A DNA stretch of 64,000 bases. Source: Yinghuangia seranimata. Lineage in GTDB: Bacteria > Actinomycetota > Actinomycetes > Streptomycetales > Streptomycetaceae. The position numbers and the translations under genes are program-made. The notes under the pieces are model-generated. The model saw only the letters and a list, made by a program, of their open reading frames with translations, had not been told where the DNA came from and did no database searches. Below, piece after piece: positions 25,840-34,527 of the stretch. Position 1 is the first letter of the stretch; the number at the start of each line of letters is the position of its first letter. The DNA lies in contig NZ_JASAOI010000011.1 of assembly GCF_029953285.1 (NCBI RefSeq), positions 1 through 64,000 of the forward strand, read 5' to 3'.

Positions 25840-27234
25840 GTGGACGACCGGAGCCTGACGGTGCGACGGATCCCGCGGTGGCTCCTGGTGCTGGTCGCGT
25901 TGTGCGCGACGGTGCAGCTCGGAATCGCCCTGGGCGTCATCGGCCTGGGGTCGGACGGGTCGTCCCCGTCTCCCGCGAAGACCGCCGCCGCACCCGCGCC
26001 GCACGGAGCGGAATCCGGCCGTCCCGCCGCGCAGGGCCAGCGGCCCGACGCGCGCCGCGGTGAGATCACCCATTTGCTCGAGCGCCGCGCCGCAGCGGTA
26101 CGGGCGCACGACAAGGCCGCCTATCTGGCCACGGTCGACCCGCGCGCGGCCGCGTTCCGGGACGCGCAGGCGGCCGTGTTCGACAACGCCGCGCAGGTCC
26201 CGTTCGGGGCGTTCGACTTCGAGCTGGTCACCCCCGACCCGTTCAGCCTCCCGTCGGCACGGCGCGCCGAGCTGGCCGCCGAACAGGTGTTCACCGCGCA
26301 GGTGGACGTGGCGTACCGGCTGACCGACTTCGACAACGCCCCGGTGCGCAGCAGCCAGTTCCTCACCTTCGTGCTGCGCGACGGCACCTGGTACGTGGCC
26401 GCCGACAGCGACGGCCGCCAGGCGGGCCTCAAGCCCGGCCTGCAGCTTTGGGACCTGGGCCCGGTGAACGTGCTGCAGGACAAGACCGGCATCGTGCTCG
26501 GCATCGGCAACAAGAACGACCTGAAGTCGTACCAGAAGGACGTCGAGACCGCGGTGCCCGACGTCGCCAAGGTGTGGGGCAGGGAGTGGGCCGGCAAGGC
26601 CGTCGTGGTCGTGCCGGGCAACCAGGAGCAGATGGCCCGCCTGCTGGGCGCCGAGCCGCAGAAGTACGCGCGGATCGCCGCGGTCACCACCGGCGAGCGC
26701 GGCGCCAGCACCGAGTCGGCGGCCGCCGACCGGGTCATCGTCAACCCCGACGCGTTCCGCGAACTCGGTCCGGTGGAGCGGCGCGTGGTGATGACCCACG
26801 AAATCACCCACGTGGCCAGCCGCGCCTTCACCCGCAACTGGACGCCCACGTGGCTGTCCGAGGGCTTCGCCGACTACGTCGGCTACCTCAACTCCGGCCA
26901 GACGATCCGCAGCGCGGCGCCCGAGCTGCGCCGCGACGTGCGGGACGGCCGGGTGCCGCAGACGCTGCCGTCCGACCAGCAGTTCGAGACGACGCAGGAC
27001 GCGCTGCCGCAGGCGTACGAGATGGGCTGGCTCGCCTGCCGCATGGTCGCCGAGCGGTGGGGACAGGCGAAGCTGGTCGCGCTGTACCGCGAGGTGGGCG
27101 AGGCGCCGCCGGACGGCACCGGCGCGCCGGACCAGAACACCCGGATGACCGGCGCGTTCGTGCAGACCCTGGGGATCAGCCCGGACGAGTTCACCAAGGC
27201 CTGGGTGCAGTACGTCCGCGCACAGGTGAAGTAG
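25840..27234 (+). CDS. membrane-anchored zinc metalloprotease-like protein
   Basis: This 464-residue protein has one N-terminal membrane helix (about 13-35), a Pro/Ala-rich linker, a domain at about 75-195 resembling an NTF2-like or DUF4440-type fold, and a C-terminal gluzincin-type peptidase half. The zinc motif is HEITH (His320, Glu321, His324) and the third ligand is Glu341 in WLSEGFADYVGY. A late motif, LPQAYEMGWLACRMVAERWG, resembles peptidase MA-like proteins. The catalytic side is expected outside the cell. The start is GTG 25840; no strong ribosome site is visible. It is followed closely by a second zinc protease gene (78-base gap). The substrate is unknown. Confidence 0.85.
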   Translation: MDDRSLTVRRIPRWLLVLVALCATVQLGIALGVIGLGSDGSSPSPAKTAAAPAPHGAESGRPAAQGQRPDARRGEITHLLERRAAAVRAHDKAAYLATVDPRAAAFRDAQAAVFDNAAQVPFGAFDFELVTPDPFSLPSARRAELAAEQVFTAQVDVAYRLTDFDNAPVRSSQFLTFVLRDGTWYVAADSDGRQAGLKPGLQLWDLGPVNVLQDKTGIVLGIGNKNDLKSYQKDVETAVPDVAKVWGREWAGKAVVVVPGNQEQMARLLGAEPQKYARIAAVTTGERGASTESAAADRVIVNPDAFRELGPVERRVVMTHEITHVASRAFTRNWTPTWLSEGFADYVGYLNSGQTIRSAAPELRRDVRDGRVPQTLPSDQQFETTQDALPQAYEMGWLACRMVAERWGQAKLVALYREVGEAPPDGTGAPDQNTRMTGAFVQTLGISPDEFTKAWVQYVRAQVK

Positions 27235-27312
27235 CCTCCCGGAGGGCGGGAGGGGCCGGTCCACCCCGTCGTCGGCCGGAACGCTCCGGGCACTCGGGAG
27301 GGACCCCGCGGC

Positions 27313-28602
27313 ATGACCGTTCAGAAGATCCTGGTGGTGTGCCTCGCGGTCACCGCCGTCGTGCTGGTCGCGGCCGTCGTGCTGACCACGCCGTGGCGCC
27401 CGCTGCCGCACGTGCCCGGCGGCTCGGTGGCGCCGGACGCGGCACGGGACTTCTCCGCCGCCGAGATCGCCCGCGGCCGCGCGCTCGCCGAGCAGGCCCG
27501 GCCGCCGGTCTACCTGTCGATGGCGCTGTCGCTGGTGGTGAGCCTGCTGCTCGGCCTGACCCCGATAGGCGCCCGCCTGGTGACCGCGGTGGCGCGCCCG
27601 TTCGGCGGGGGCTGGGTGTGGCAGGTACTGCTCGGCGGGCTGGTGCTGATGCTCGTAGGCCGCGCGGTGGCACTGCCGTTCGACGCCCGTCTCGAGGTCG
27701 TGCGGCGCAAGTACGGGCTGTCCGTGCAGTCGTGGGGCGACTGGTGGGTGGACGTCGCGAAGGGCTTCGGCATGTCGGCGGCCCTCGTCCTGCCGGTGCT
27801 GCTGGGGCTGTTCGCGCTCGTGCGGCACTGGCCGCGCGCCGCCTGGCCGGTCGCCGCGGGGGCGGGCGCGCTGCTGGTGGTCGCGGTGTCGTTCCTGTAC
27901 CCGCTGCTCGTGGAGCCGGCGTTCAACAACTTCCACTCGATGCCGGAGGGCCCGCTGCGCACGTCGCTGCTGCAACTGGCCGAGAAGGACGGCGTGCCGG
28001 TCAAGGACGTGCTGGTCGCGGACGCGTCGCGGCGCACCACCGCGCTCAACGCCTACGTGTCGGGCTTCGGTTCGACCCGCCGCATCGTCGTGTACGACAC
28101 CACGGTGAACACCGCCGACCAGCGCGAGATCGAGCTGATCACCGCGCACGAGCTCGGGCACGCCAAGCGGAACGACGTGCTGCACGGCACGCTGATCGGC
28201 GCCGCCGGGGTGGCCGCGGGGATCTGCGTCGTCGGGCTGCTGATGAACTGGAGTCCGCTGCTGCGCCGCGCGTCGGCGGACGGCGCGGGGGATCCGCGCG
28301 CGCTCGCGCTGCTGCTGGCGGTCGTGGCGGTCGTGACGACGCTGTCCGGGCCGGTTCAGATGCTCGTCAGCCGCCGCCTGGAGGCACGGGCGGACGTGCA
28401 CGCGCTGGACCTCACGCGTGATCCGGACGCGTTCATCGCGATGCAGCGCCGACTCGCGCTGGCCAACAAGTCCAACCTCACCCCGAACCCGGTTCTCCAA
28501 GCGCTGTTCGGCTCGCATCCGTCGACGGCGGAACGGATCGCGCTGGCGCGGGACTGGGCGAAACTTCACGGGGTGCCGGAGGGGGCCAATCGGAAGCCCT
28601 GA
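27313..28602 (+). CDS. M48 membrane metalloprotease (Ste24/HtpX-like)
   Basis: This 429-residue polytopic protease of the Ste24/CaaX family has several helices in the first 200 residues and a zinc site HELGH (His279, Glu280, His283) on the cytoplasmic face. The third ligand is in LEARADVHALDL. The C-terminal LFGSHPSTAERIALARD is a strong family block, which shows that the gene really extends to 28602 even though it overlaps the convergent glycosyltransferase gene by 125 bases. It probably degrades damaged membrane proteins or trims lipoproteins. GGGAGGGACC precedes the ATG. With the previous gene it forms a two-protease unit. Confidence 0.92.
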   Translation: MTVQKILVVCLAVTAVVLVAAVVLTTPWRPLPHVPGGSVAPDAARDFSAAEIARGRALAEQARPPVYLSMALSLVVSLLLGLTPIGARLVTAVARPFGGGWVWQVLLGGLVLMLVGRAVALPFDARLEVVRRKYGLSVQSWGDWWVDVAKGFGMSAALVLPVLLGLFALVRHWPRAAWPVAAGAGALLVVAVSFLYPLLVEPAFNNFHSMPEGPLRTSLLQLAEKDGVPVKDVLVADASRRTTALNAYVSGFGSTRRIVVYDTTVNTADQREIELITAHELGHAKRNDVLHGTLIGAAGVAAGICVVGLLMNWSPLLRRASADGAGDPRALALLLAVVAVVTTLSGPVQMLVSRRLEARADVHALDLTRDPDAFIAMQRRLALANKSNLTPNPVLQALFGSHPSTAERIALARDWAKLHGVPEGANRKP

Positions 28603-29851
28603 AGGCCGCGGCGGCGCCGACCGGCTCGACGGCCGGCGGGTCGGCCGGTGCGTCGGCCTCGGCGGGGGTGCGCGGGGCGGTCGCGTGACGGATCGCGGGC
28701 CGTCCGGCGCGCCACAGCCGTACGGCCGACCACACGGCGGCGGCCACCAGCAGCGCGTTGCGCAGCAGCAGGACCGTGACCGCCTCCGGCTCCCCGGTGA
28801 TGACCCAGCCGAACCACACCGGGAACTCCCACGTGGTCAGCGGCACCGCCAGCAGGATCAGCGCCGCCACCGGCCGCTGTGAGGTCTCCCGGCGGGTGAG
28901 GCACACCGCCGCGAGGCCGACGAGCCACACCAGGTACTGCGGGCTGAGCACGCGGCTGGTCACGACGAACAGCAGCACCGCGGTCAGCGCGGCGTCGAAC
29001 TGCGTGGCGGGCGTCCACACGCGGGCCCTGATCCGCCACAGCAGCAGCCACATCAGGGCGAGCGCGCTGGCCGCGAGGCTCAGCCGCCCGACCAGCGACA
29101 CCTGCGGGCCGAGGAACTCCATCGACCCGTAGTTGAAGCTCACCCGGCCCGACCAGCCGTAGAAGCGCGCGATGTGGAACGGCGTCGCGAACACCGACTC
29201 CACCTCGACGCCGCGGTCGCGCTGCGCGCTCAGGAAGTCGAACGCGCCGGGCATCGCCGCGGCGAAGCCGCACACCACGGCGGCGGCGCCGATCAGCGTC
29301 CACACGGCGAGTTCGAGGAACCGCCGCCCGCGCGGCGCGCCGACCAGCAGCAGCACCGGCCACACCTTCACGGCCGCCGCGACCCCCGTCAGCAGGCCGC
29401 CGGCCCACGGCCGCCGGGCCGACGCCAGCAGCGCGGCCACGGCGAGCGCGGTGACCAGCAGGTCGTAGCGGGACAGGATCATCGGGCCGAGCAGCGGTAC
29501 GGCGGCCGTCCACAGGGCCGCGCCCCACAGCGAGCGGCCGCGCAGCAGGCACGCGAACGCGACGGCGTCCGACAGCAGCATCAGGGTGAAGAACGCGTGC
29601 GGGTAGGACATGGGCAGCAGACCGGGCAGCAGCAACACGCCCGCCGCACCCGGCGGGTACTGCCACATCACGTCCTCGATGGGGAACGTGCCGTCGCGCA
29701 GCACCTGGAACCAGGGCTCGTAGATGCCCGACACGTCCGTCTTCACGATCGGGTACGGGTCGTACAACACGTCGAGGGTCACCAGGAACAGCCAGCCGCG
29801 CGACACCAGCCACGCGGCGACGACGCTCCACCGGAGTTCCCGCCTGCCCAT
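28478..29851 (-). CDS. GT87-type polyprenyl-phosphate mannosyltransferase-like membrane protein
   Basis: This 457-residue integral membrane glycosyltransferase of the GT-C type has about ten helices and an early acidic loop, LVTLDVLYDPYPIVKTDVS, as used for metal/lipid-phosphate binding. WQYPPGA and the arginine-rich loops are typical of GT87 (DUF2029) enzymes, which in mycobacteria add alpha-1,2-mannose to lipomannan (Rv2181). The last 70 residues are a disordered Pro/Ala/Ser-rich tail, and the final part overlaps the convergent M48 gene by 125 bases. The gene is divergent from the GT4 enzyme (56-base gap), so the two may act in one glycolipid pathway. The donor lipid is not identified. Confidence 0.85.
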   Translation of the reverse strand: MGRRELRWSVVAAWLVSRGWLFLVTLDVLYDPYPIVKTDVSGIYEPWFQVLRDGTFPIEDVMWQYPPGAAGVLLLPGLLPMSYPHAFFTLMLLSDAVAFACLLRGRSLWGAALWTAAVPLLGPMILSRYDLLVTALAVAALLASARRPWAGGLLTGVAAAVKVWPVLLLVGAPRGRRFLELAVWTLIGAAAVVCGFAAAMPGAFDFLSAQRDRGVEVESVFATPFHIARFYGWSGRVSFNYGSMEFLGPQVSLVGRLSLAASALALMWLLLWRIRARVWTPATQFDAALTAVLLFVVTSRVLSPQYLVWLVGLAAVCLTRRETSQRPVAALILLAVPLTTWEFPVWFGWVITGEPEAVTVLLLRNALLVAAAVWSAVRLWRAGRPAIRHATAPRTPAEADAPADPPAVEPVGAAAAFRASDWPPPAPREVSPSPAPARSVPPSTDASRTALGEPGSG

Positions 29852-29907
29852 GCTCTCCTCGTCGCCGTCGTGCGTGCCACCGTACCGTCTGGAATCATCG
29901 GGGTCCG

Positions 29908-31059
29908 ATGAAGAGCACCGCCAGGACCCTGATCGTCACCAACGACTTCCCGCCGCGTCCGGGCGGCATCCAGTCGTTCGTCCATTCGATGGCGCTGCGG
30001 CTGCCCGCGGACAGCGTGGTCGTCTACACCTCGTCGTGGAAGGACAACCGCGAGGTGCGGGCGTTCGACCGCGAACAGCCGTTCCCCGTGGTGCGGGACG
30101 CCACCAAGATGATGGTGCCCAATCCGTGGGTGTTCCGGCGCGCGAAGGACATCGCGCGCGCCGAAGGCTGCGACGCGGTGTGGTTCGGCGCGGCGGCGCC
30201 GCTCGGCCTCATGGGGGTCGGGCTGCGCGAGGCGGGTGTGCGCAGGCTGGTGGCCACGACGCACGGGCACGAGGCAGGCTGGGCGCAACTGCCAGGCTCC
30301 CGGCGGCTGCTGCGGCGGATCGGCGACAGCGTCGACACGCTCACCTACCTGGGTGAATACACGCGTTCGAAGATCGCGCCGGTGCTCAGCCCGGACGCCG
30401 CCGCGGCGATGGTGCAACTGCCGCCCGGCGTCGACGAGACGGTCTTCCGGCCCGGCGTCGGCGGCGCCGAGGTCCGCGCACGGCACGGGCTCGCCGACCG
30501 GCCGGTCGTGGTGTGCGTGTCGCGGCTCGTGAAGCGCAAGGGCCAGGACACGCTGATCCGCGCCATGCCGGCCGTCCTGCGCGAAGTGCCGGACGCCGCG
30601 CTGCTCGTCGTCGGCGGCGGGCCGTACCGGGGCGACCTGGAGAAGCTCGTCGACCAGGTCGGGGTGCGCAGGTCCGTCGTGTTCACCGGCGCCGTGCCGT
30701 GGGCCGAACTGCCCGCGCACCACGAGGCCGGCGACGTCTTCGCGATGCCGTGCCGGACCCGCCGCAAGGGGCTCGACGTCGAAGGCCTCGGCATCGTCTA
30801 CCTGGAGGCGTCCGCGACCGGACGCCCGGTGGTCGCCGGCGACTCCGGCGGCGCGCCCGACGCGGTGCTGGACGGCGACACCGGCTACGTCGTCGACGGG
30901 CGCACCCCCGACCCCGTCGCGGCGCGCGTCTCCGAACTGCTGAGCGACCCGGTCAAGGCCGCCGCGATGGGCGAGCGCGGGCGGCGCTGGGTCGAGGAGG
31001 CGTGGCGCTGGGACCTGCTGGCCGGGCGGCTGCGCGGCCTGCTCGGGTACGACGGCTAG
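29908..31059 (+). CDS. GT4 glycosyltransferase, PimB'-like
   Basis: This 383-residue GT-B fold enzyme probably adds the second mannose of phosphatidylinositol mannosides, judging by its place next to fadD15-like and GT87 genes, as in M. tuberculosis (Rv2188c). The N-terminal LIVTNDFPPRPGGIQSFV holds the acceptor/donor loop; the C-terminal half has the GT4 block GLDVEGLGIVYLEASATGRP with its two acidic residues and the VSRLVKRKGQD segment for nucleotide binding. There is no membrane helix; it would act at the cytoplasmic face. The start ATG 29908 lacks a strong ribosome site. Confidence 0.9.
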   Translation: MKSTARTLIVTNDFPPRPGGIQSFVHSMALRLPADSVVVYTSSWKDNREVRAFDREQPFPVVRDATKMMVPNPWVFRRAKDIARAEGCDAVWFGAAAPLGLMGVGLREAGVRRLVATTHGHEAGWAQLPGSRRLLRRIGDSVDTLTYLGEYTRSKIAPVLSPDAAAAMVQLPPGVDETVFRPGVGGAEVRARHGLADRPVVVCVSRLVKRKGQDTLIRAMPAVLREVPDAALLVVGGGPYRGDLEKLVDQVGVRRSVVFTGAVPWAELPAHHEAGDVFAMPCRTRRKGLDVEGLGIVYLEASATGRPVVAGDSGGAPDAVLDGDTGYVVDGRTPDPVAARVSELLSDPVKAAAMGERGRRWVEEAWRWDLLAGRLRGLLGYDG

Positions 31060-31114
31060 CGGCGCGGACGCGATTCCGCGCGCTCGTGCGGCGCGCCTCG
31101 GCCCGGAAAGGCCG

Positions 31115-31145
31115 AGGCCGGGCCGTCGCGGGGACGGCCCGGCCT
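31115..31145. terminator. terminator between convergent GT4 and fadD genes
   Basis: A 13-base inverted repeat AGGCCGGGCCGTC-GCGGG-GACGGCCCGGCCT lies between the two stops (31059 and 31173) and can serve both strands. Confidence 0.85.
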
Positions 31146-31172
31146 TGTGGCGGGGTGCGCGGTGCGGTGGTC

Positions 31173-32987
31173 TCAGCCGGCGTAGATGTTCTCCACGTCG
31201 CCCGCGAAGTCTTTCATCACCAGGTTCCGCTTGAGCTTCAGCGACGGCGTCAGATGGCCGCTCTCCTCGCTGAAGTTGATCGTGAGGATGCGGAACTTCT
31301 TCACACCCTCGGCCTTCGACACGGCCTTGTTGCCCTCGTCGATCGCCTCCTGCACGGACGCGTTCAGGTCCGGGTCGTCGACCAGGTCGGCGACCGTCGC
31401 GTCAGCCGGCTTGCCGTGCTGCTCCTTCCAGCGTGGGAAGGTCTCCGGGTCGATCGTCACGAGCGCCGCCACGAACGGGCGGGCGTCGCCGACCACCATG
31501 CACTCGCTGATCAGCGAGTGGGCGCGGATGCGGTCCTCGATCACCGCCGGGGCGACGTTCTTGCCGCCCGCCGTCACCAGGATCTCCTTCTTGCGGCCGG
31601 TGACCGTCAGGTAGCCCTTGTCGCTCAGCTGGCCGAGGTCGCCGGTGCGGAACCAGCCGTCCTCGAAGGCGTCCGCCGTCGCCGCGTCGTTCTTCCAGTA
31701 GCCCTGGAAGACGTTGGCGCCCTTGAGCAGGATCTCGCCGTCGTCCGCGATCCGGATCGCCGAACCCGGGATCGGCACGCCGACGCTGCCGATGCCGACC
31801 GCCTTGGTCGGGTTGAGCGCGGTCGCCGCGGTCGACTCGGTGAGGCCGTAGCCCTCCAGGATGGTCAGGCCGATGCCCCGGTAGAAGTGGCCCAGCCGGG
31901 CGCCGAGCGGGGCGCCGCCGGACACCGAGAACTCGCAGCGGCCGCCGAGCGCGGCGCGCAGCTTGCCGTACACGAGCTTGTCGAACAGCGCGTGCTTGGC
32001 CTTGAGCACCAGGCCCGGGCCGCCCGCGTCCAGCGCCTCGCTGTAGGCGATCGCGGTGTCGGCGGCGGCCTTGAAGATCTTGCCCTTGCCGTCCGCCTCG
32101 GCCTTCGCCGTCGCGGTGTTGTAGACCTTCTCGAACACGCGCGGCACGGCGAGCACGAAGGTCGGCTTGAACTCGGCGAGTTCGGCGGTGAGCTGGCGGA
32201 TGTCCGGACAGTGCCCGGTGCGCACCCGCGCCTGCATGCAGATGACGTGCAGCTCGCGGCCGAGCACGTGCGCCAGCGGCAGGAACAGCAGGCACGACGG
32301 GTCCTTGACGCTGAACAGGTCCTCGAGCAGCGCGATCAGGTTCGTCGTCGGCACGAAGAAGTTGCTGTGCGTCAGCACGCAGCCCTTCGGCCGGCCCGTG
32401 GTGCCCGACGTGTAGATCAGCGTCGCGATCGACTCGCCGGTCAGCGTCGCGCAGCGCTCCTCGACGGCGCTGTCCGGCAGCGCGGCGCCGGCCGCGGCGA
32501 GCACCGCCTCGGCGGTGCCGTCGTCCGCGCTTTCACCCTGCTCGATACGCCAAACGTGCTTCAGCTCGGACAGGTTGCCGCGCACCGACTCGAGGATCGC
32601 CTCGTGTGCGGCCGACTCGACGATGACCGCGGTGGCCTCGGAGTCGTTCAGTATCCACTCGACCTGCTCGGCGGACGACGTCTCGTAGATCGGCACGGTG
32701 ACCGCGCCCGCGCACCAGATCGCGAAGTCGAAGAGGCACCACTCGTAGCGCGTGCGGGACATCAGGCCGACCCGGTCGCCCGGGCCCACGCCCGACGCGA
32801 TGAGGCCCTTGGCCGCCGCGTACACCTCGACGAGGAACTCCGCCGAGGTCACGTCGCGCCAGCGCCCGTCGACCTTGCGCGACAGGACCGGGGCGTGCGG
32901 GGCCTCCGTCGCGTTGGTCCTGATGATGTCGGTCAGGTTGCCCTCGGCGGGTACCTCGGCCAAAGCCGGGACGCTGAACTCGCGCAC
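31173..32987 (-). CDS. long-chain fatty-acid-CoA synthetase (FadD15-like)
   Basis: This 604-residue AMP-forming synthetase activates fatty acids to acyl-CoA. Motifs: P-loop IYTSGTTGRPKGCVLTH, the ATP/adenine motif EGYGLTESTA, the GWFRTGDLGQLSDKGYLTVTGRKKE hinge region (cited in two parts: GWFRTGDLG and LTVTGRKKE), and the C-terminal catalytic Lys near LTPSLKLKRN. It resembles FadD15, the neighbour of pimB' in M. tuberculosis. The start is GTG 32987 with GAGGAG 7 bases upstream; longer readings run into the divergent phosphoesterase. A TTACT-N4-AGTAA palindrome 42-55 bases before the start may be its operator. Confidence 0.94.
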   Translation of the reverse strand: MREFSVPALAEVPAEGNLTDIIRTNATEAPHAPVLSRKVDGRWRDVTSAEFLVEVYAAAKGLIASGVGPGDRVGLMSRTRYEWCLFDFAIWCAGAVTVPIYETSSAEQVEWILNDSEATAVIVESAAHEAILESVRGNLSELKHVWRIEQGESADDGTAEAVLAAAGAALPDSAVEERCATLTGESIATLIYTSGTTGRPKGCVLTHSNFFVPTTNLIALLEDLFSVKDPSCLLFLPLAHVLGRELHVICMQARVRTGHCPDIRQLTAELAEFKPTFVLAVPRVFEKVYNTATAKAEADGKGKIFKAAADTAIAYSEALDAGGPGLVLKAKHALFDKLVYGKLRAALGGRCEFSVSGGAPLGARLGHFYRGIGLTILEGYGLTESTAATALNPTKAVGIGSVGVPIPGSAIRIADDGEILLKGANVFQGYWKNDAATADAFEDGWFRTGDLGQLSDKGYLTVTGRKKEILVTAGGKNVAPAVIEDRIRAHSLISECMVVGDARPFVAALVTIDPETFPRWKEQHGKPADATVADLVDDPDLNASVQEAIDEGNKAVSKAEGVKKFRILTINFSEESGHLTPSLKLKRNLVMKDFAGDVENIYAG

Positions 32988-33028
32988 GGACTGCTCCTCG
33001 TTGGCGGTTGCCAGTGGTCGGGCAGACG

Positions 33029-33042
33029 TTACTGGCAAGTAA
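33029..33042. promoter_or_regulatory. candidate TetR-type operator of fadD
   Basis: The sequence TTACTGGCAAGTAA is an inverted repeat TTACT-N4-AGTAA in an otherwise GC-rich promoter region, 42-55 bases before the fadD GTG. Its AT-rich arms and 14-base size are like operators of acyl-CoA-responsive TetR/FadR regulators. The regulator is not encoded nearby. Confidence 0.4.
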
Positions 33043-33200
33043 GGTGCGAGTGACAGGGGTCGTGACAATCCTGTGCCATGCGTCACCTCACGCGGCGCCC
33101 GGCGGGCGCCGCCCCGTTTCGCCGTGCCCTCTATGTCGACTGTGCCCTCCGAGGGTATGGCACACGCCGACCCGCGTGCCCGCGCCGGTACGCTGCGGAC

Positions 33201-33968
33201 ATGCGGGTCCATGTGGTCAGTGACGTGCACGGAGAGGCCGGGGCGCTGGCCCGGGCCGGCGACGGTGCGGACGCCCTGGTGTGTCTGGGCGACCTCATCC
33301 TGTTCATCGACTACCACGACCTGACGCAGGGGATCTTCCCCGACCTGTTCGGGCGCGACAACGCGGTCCGGCTCGTCGAGCTGCGCACGGCCCGGCGCTT
33401 CGAGGAGGCCCGGGACTTCTCCCGGTCGCTGTGGGCGTCCCTCGACACCGACCCGCAGACCGCGATCGAGACCGCGGTGCGGCGGCAGTACGCCGACCTG
33501 TTCGCGGCGTTCCCCGACCCCACCTATCTGACGTACGGCAACGTCGACCTCCCCGCGCTGTGGAAGGACTACGTGCGCGACGGCGTGACCGTCCTCGACG
33601 GCGCGACCGTCGACATAGGCGGACGCCGGTTCGGGTTCGTCGGAGGCGGGCTCAGGACCCCGATGCACACGCCCTACGAGATCTCCGACGAGGAGTACGC
33701 CGCCAAGGTGGCCGCGCTCGGCAAGGTCGACGTGCTGTGCTGCCACATCCCGCCGGCCGTCCCCGAGCTCACCTACGACGTCGTCGCGCGGCGCTTCGAG
33801 CGCGGCAGCGAGGCCGTGCTGGAGGCCATCCGCGCCACCCAGCCGGACTACGCGCTGTTCGGGCACGTCCACCAGCCGCTGGCCCGGCGGATGCGGATCG
33901 GGCGGACGGAATGCGTCAACGTCGGGCACTTCCAGGCGACCGGGAAGCCGTTCGTGCTGGCCTGGTAG
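33201..33968 (+). CDS. calcineurin-like metallophosphoesterase
   Basis: This 255-residue cytoplasmic phosphoesterase has the dinuclear metal set in order: DVH at the N-terminus (VVSDVHGEA), GD in CLGDLILF, GN in TYGNVDLP, a histidine in LCCHIPPAVP and the final FGHVHQPLA. A helical insertion (residues about 45-105) separates the GD and GN motifs, which suggests a specific substrate pocket. Closest families act on cyclic nucleotides or nucleotide diphosphates, but the substrate cannot be read from sequence. The start is ATG 33201; there is no clear ribosome site, so the mRNA may have little or no leader. It is followed by the SRPBCC gene. Confidence 0.87.
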   Translation: MRVHVVSDVHGEAGALARAGDGADALVCLGDLILFIDYHDLTQGIFPDLFGRDNAVRLVELRTARRFEEARDFSRSLWASLDTDPQTAIETAVRRQYADLFAAFPDPTYLTYGNVDLPALWKDYVRDGVTVLDGATVDIGGRRFGFVGGGLRTPMHTPYEISDEEYAAKVAALGKVDVLCCHIPPAVPELTYDVVARRFERGSEAVLEAIRATQPDYALFGHVHQPLARRMRIGRTECVNVGHFQATGKPFVLAW

Positions 33969-34051
33969 CCGACGCGATAGCCTTCCAGGGACCGCAGCGC
34001 CCCCCGACCGGGGCGGCGTGCGAGTTGACGGCTTCCGGAGGGCTGCTGGCG

Positions 34052-34522
34052 ATGGCGGAACGGACCAGATCGACCATCACGATCGACGCCACCCCGGCCG
34101 AGGTGATGACCGTGATCGCGGGCTTCGCCAAGTACCCGGACTGGACCGGCGAGGTCAAGGAGGCCGAGGTCCTCGAGGAGGACGAGGCCATCGGCCGCGG
34201 CACCCGCGTGCGGTTCCTCCTGGACGCCGGCGCGATCAAGGACGAGCACGTGCTCGCCTACACGTGGGACGGCGACACCGAGGTGCGCTGGACGCTCGTG
34301 ACCAGCCAGATGCTCAAGTCGCTCGACGGGTCCTACTCGCTGCGGCCGCTCGCGACGGGCACCGAGGTCACCTACGAGCTGCGCGTCGACGTGAAGATCC
34401 CGATGCTCGGGATGATCAAGCGCAAGGCGGAGAAGGTCATCATCGACCGCGCGCTCTCCGGCCTGAAGAAGCGCGTCGAACAGCGCCCCGGCGGTGCGGC
34501 CGCCTCCGACAAGACCCTCTGA
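34052..34522 (+). CDS. SRPBCC (START-like) lipid-binding protein
   Basis: This 156-residue helix-grip protein of the polyketide cyclase/START type is the equivalent of Rv2185c. The family pattern is seen in IDATPAEVMTVIAGFAKYPDWTGEVKEAEVL near the N-terminus (an Ala/Val helix followed by YPDWTG), then the strand-rich centre and a C-terminal amphipathic helix KRKAEKVIIDRALSGLKKRV. Such proteins bind a hydrophobic ligand in a deep pocket. GGAGGG lies about 9 bases before the ATG. The ArsA-like ATPase starts only 5 bases after its stop, so they form an operon and may act together. Confidence 0.9.
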   Translation: MAERTRSTITIDATPAEVMTVIAGFAKYPDWTGEVKEAEVLEEDEAIGRGTRVRFLLDAGAIKDEHVLAYTWDGDTEVRWTLVTSQMLKSLDGSYSLRPLATGTEVTYELRVDVKIPMLGMIKRKAEKVIIDRALSGLKKRVEQRPGGAAASDKTL

Positions 34523-34527
34523 GCGGG

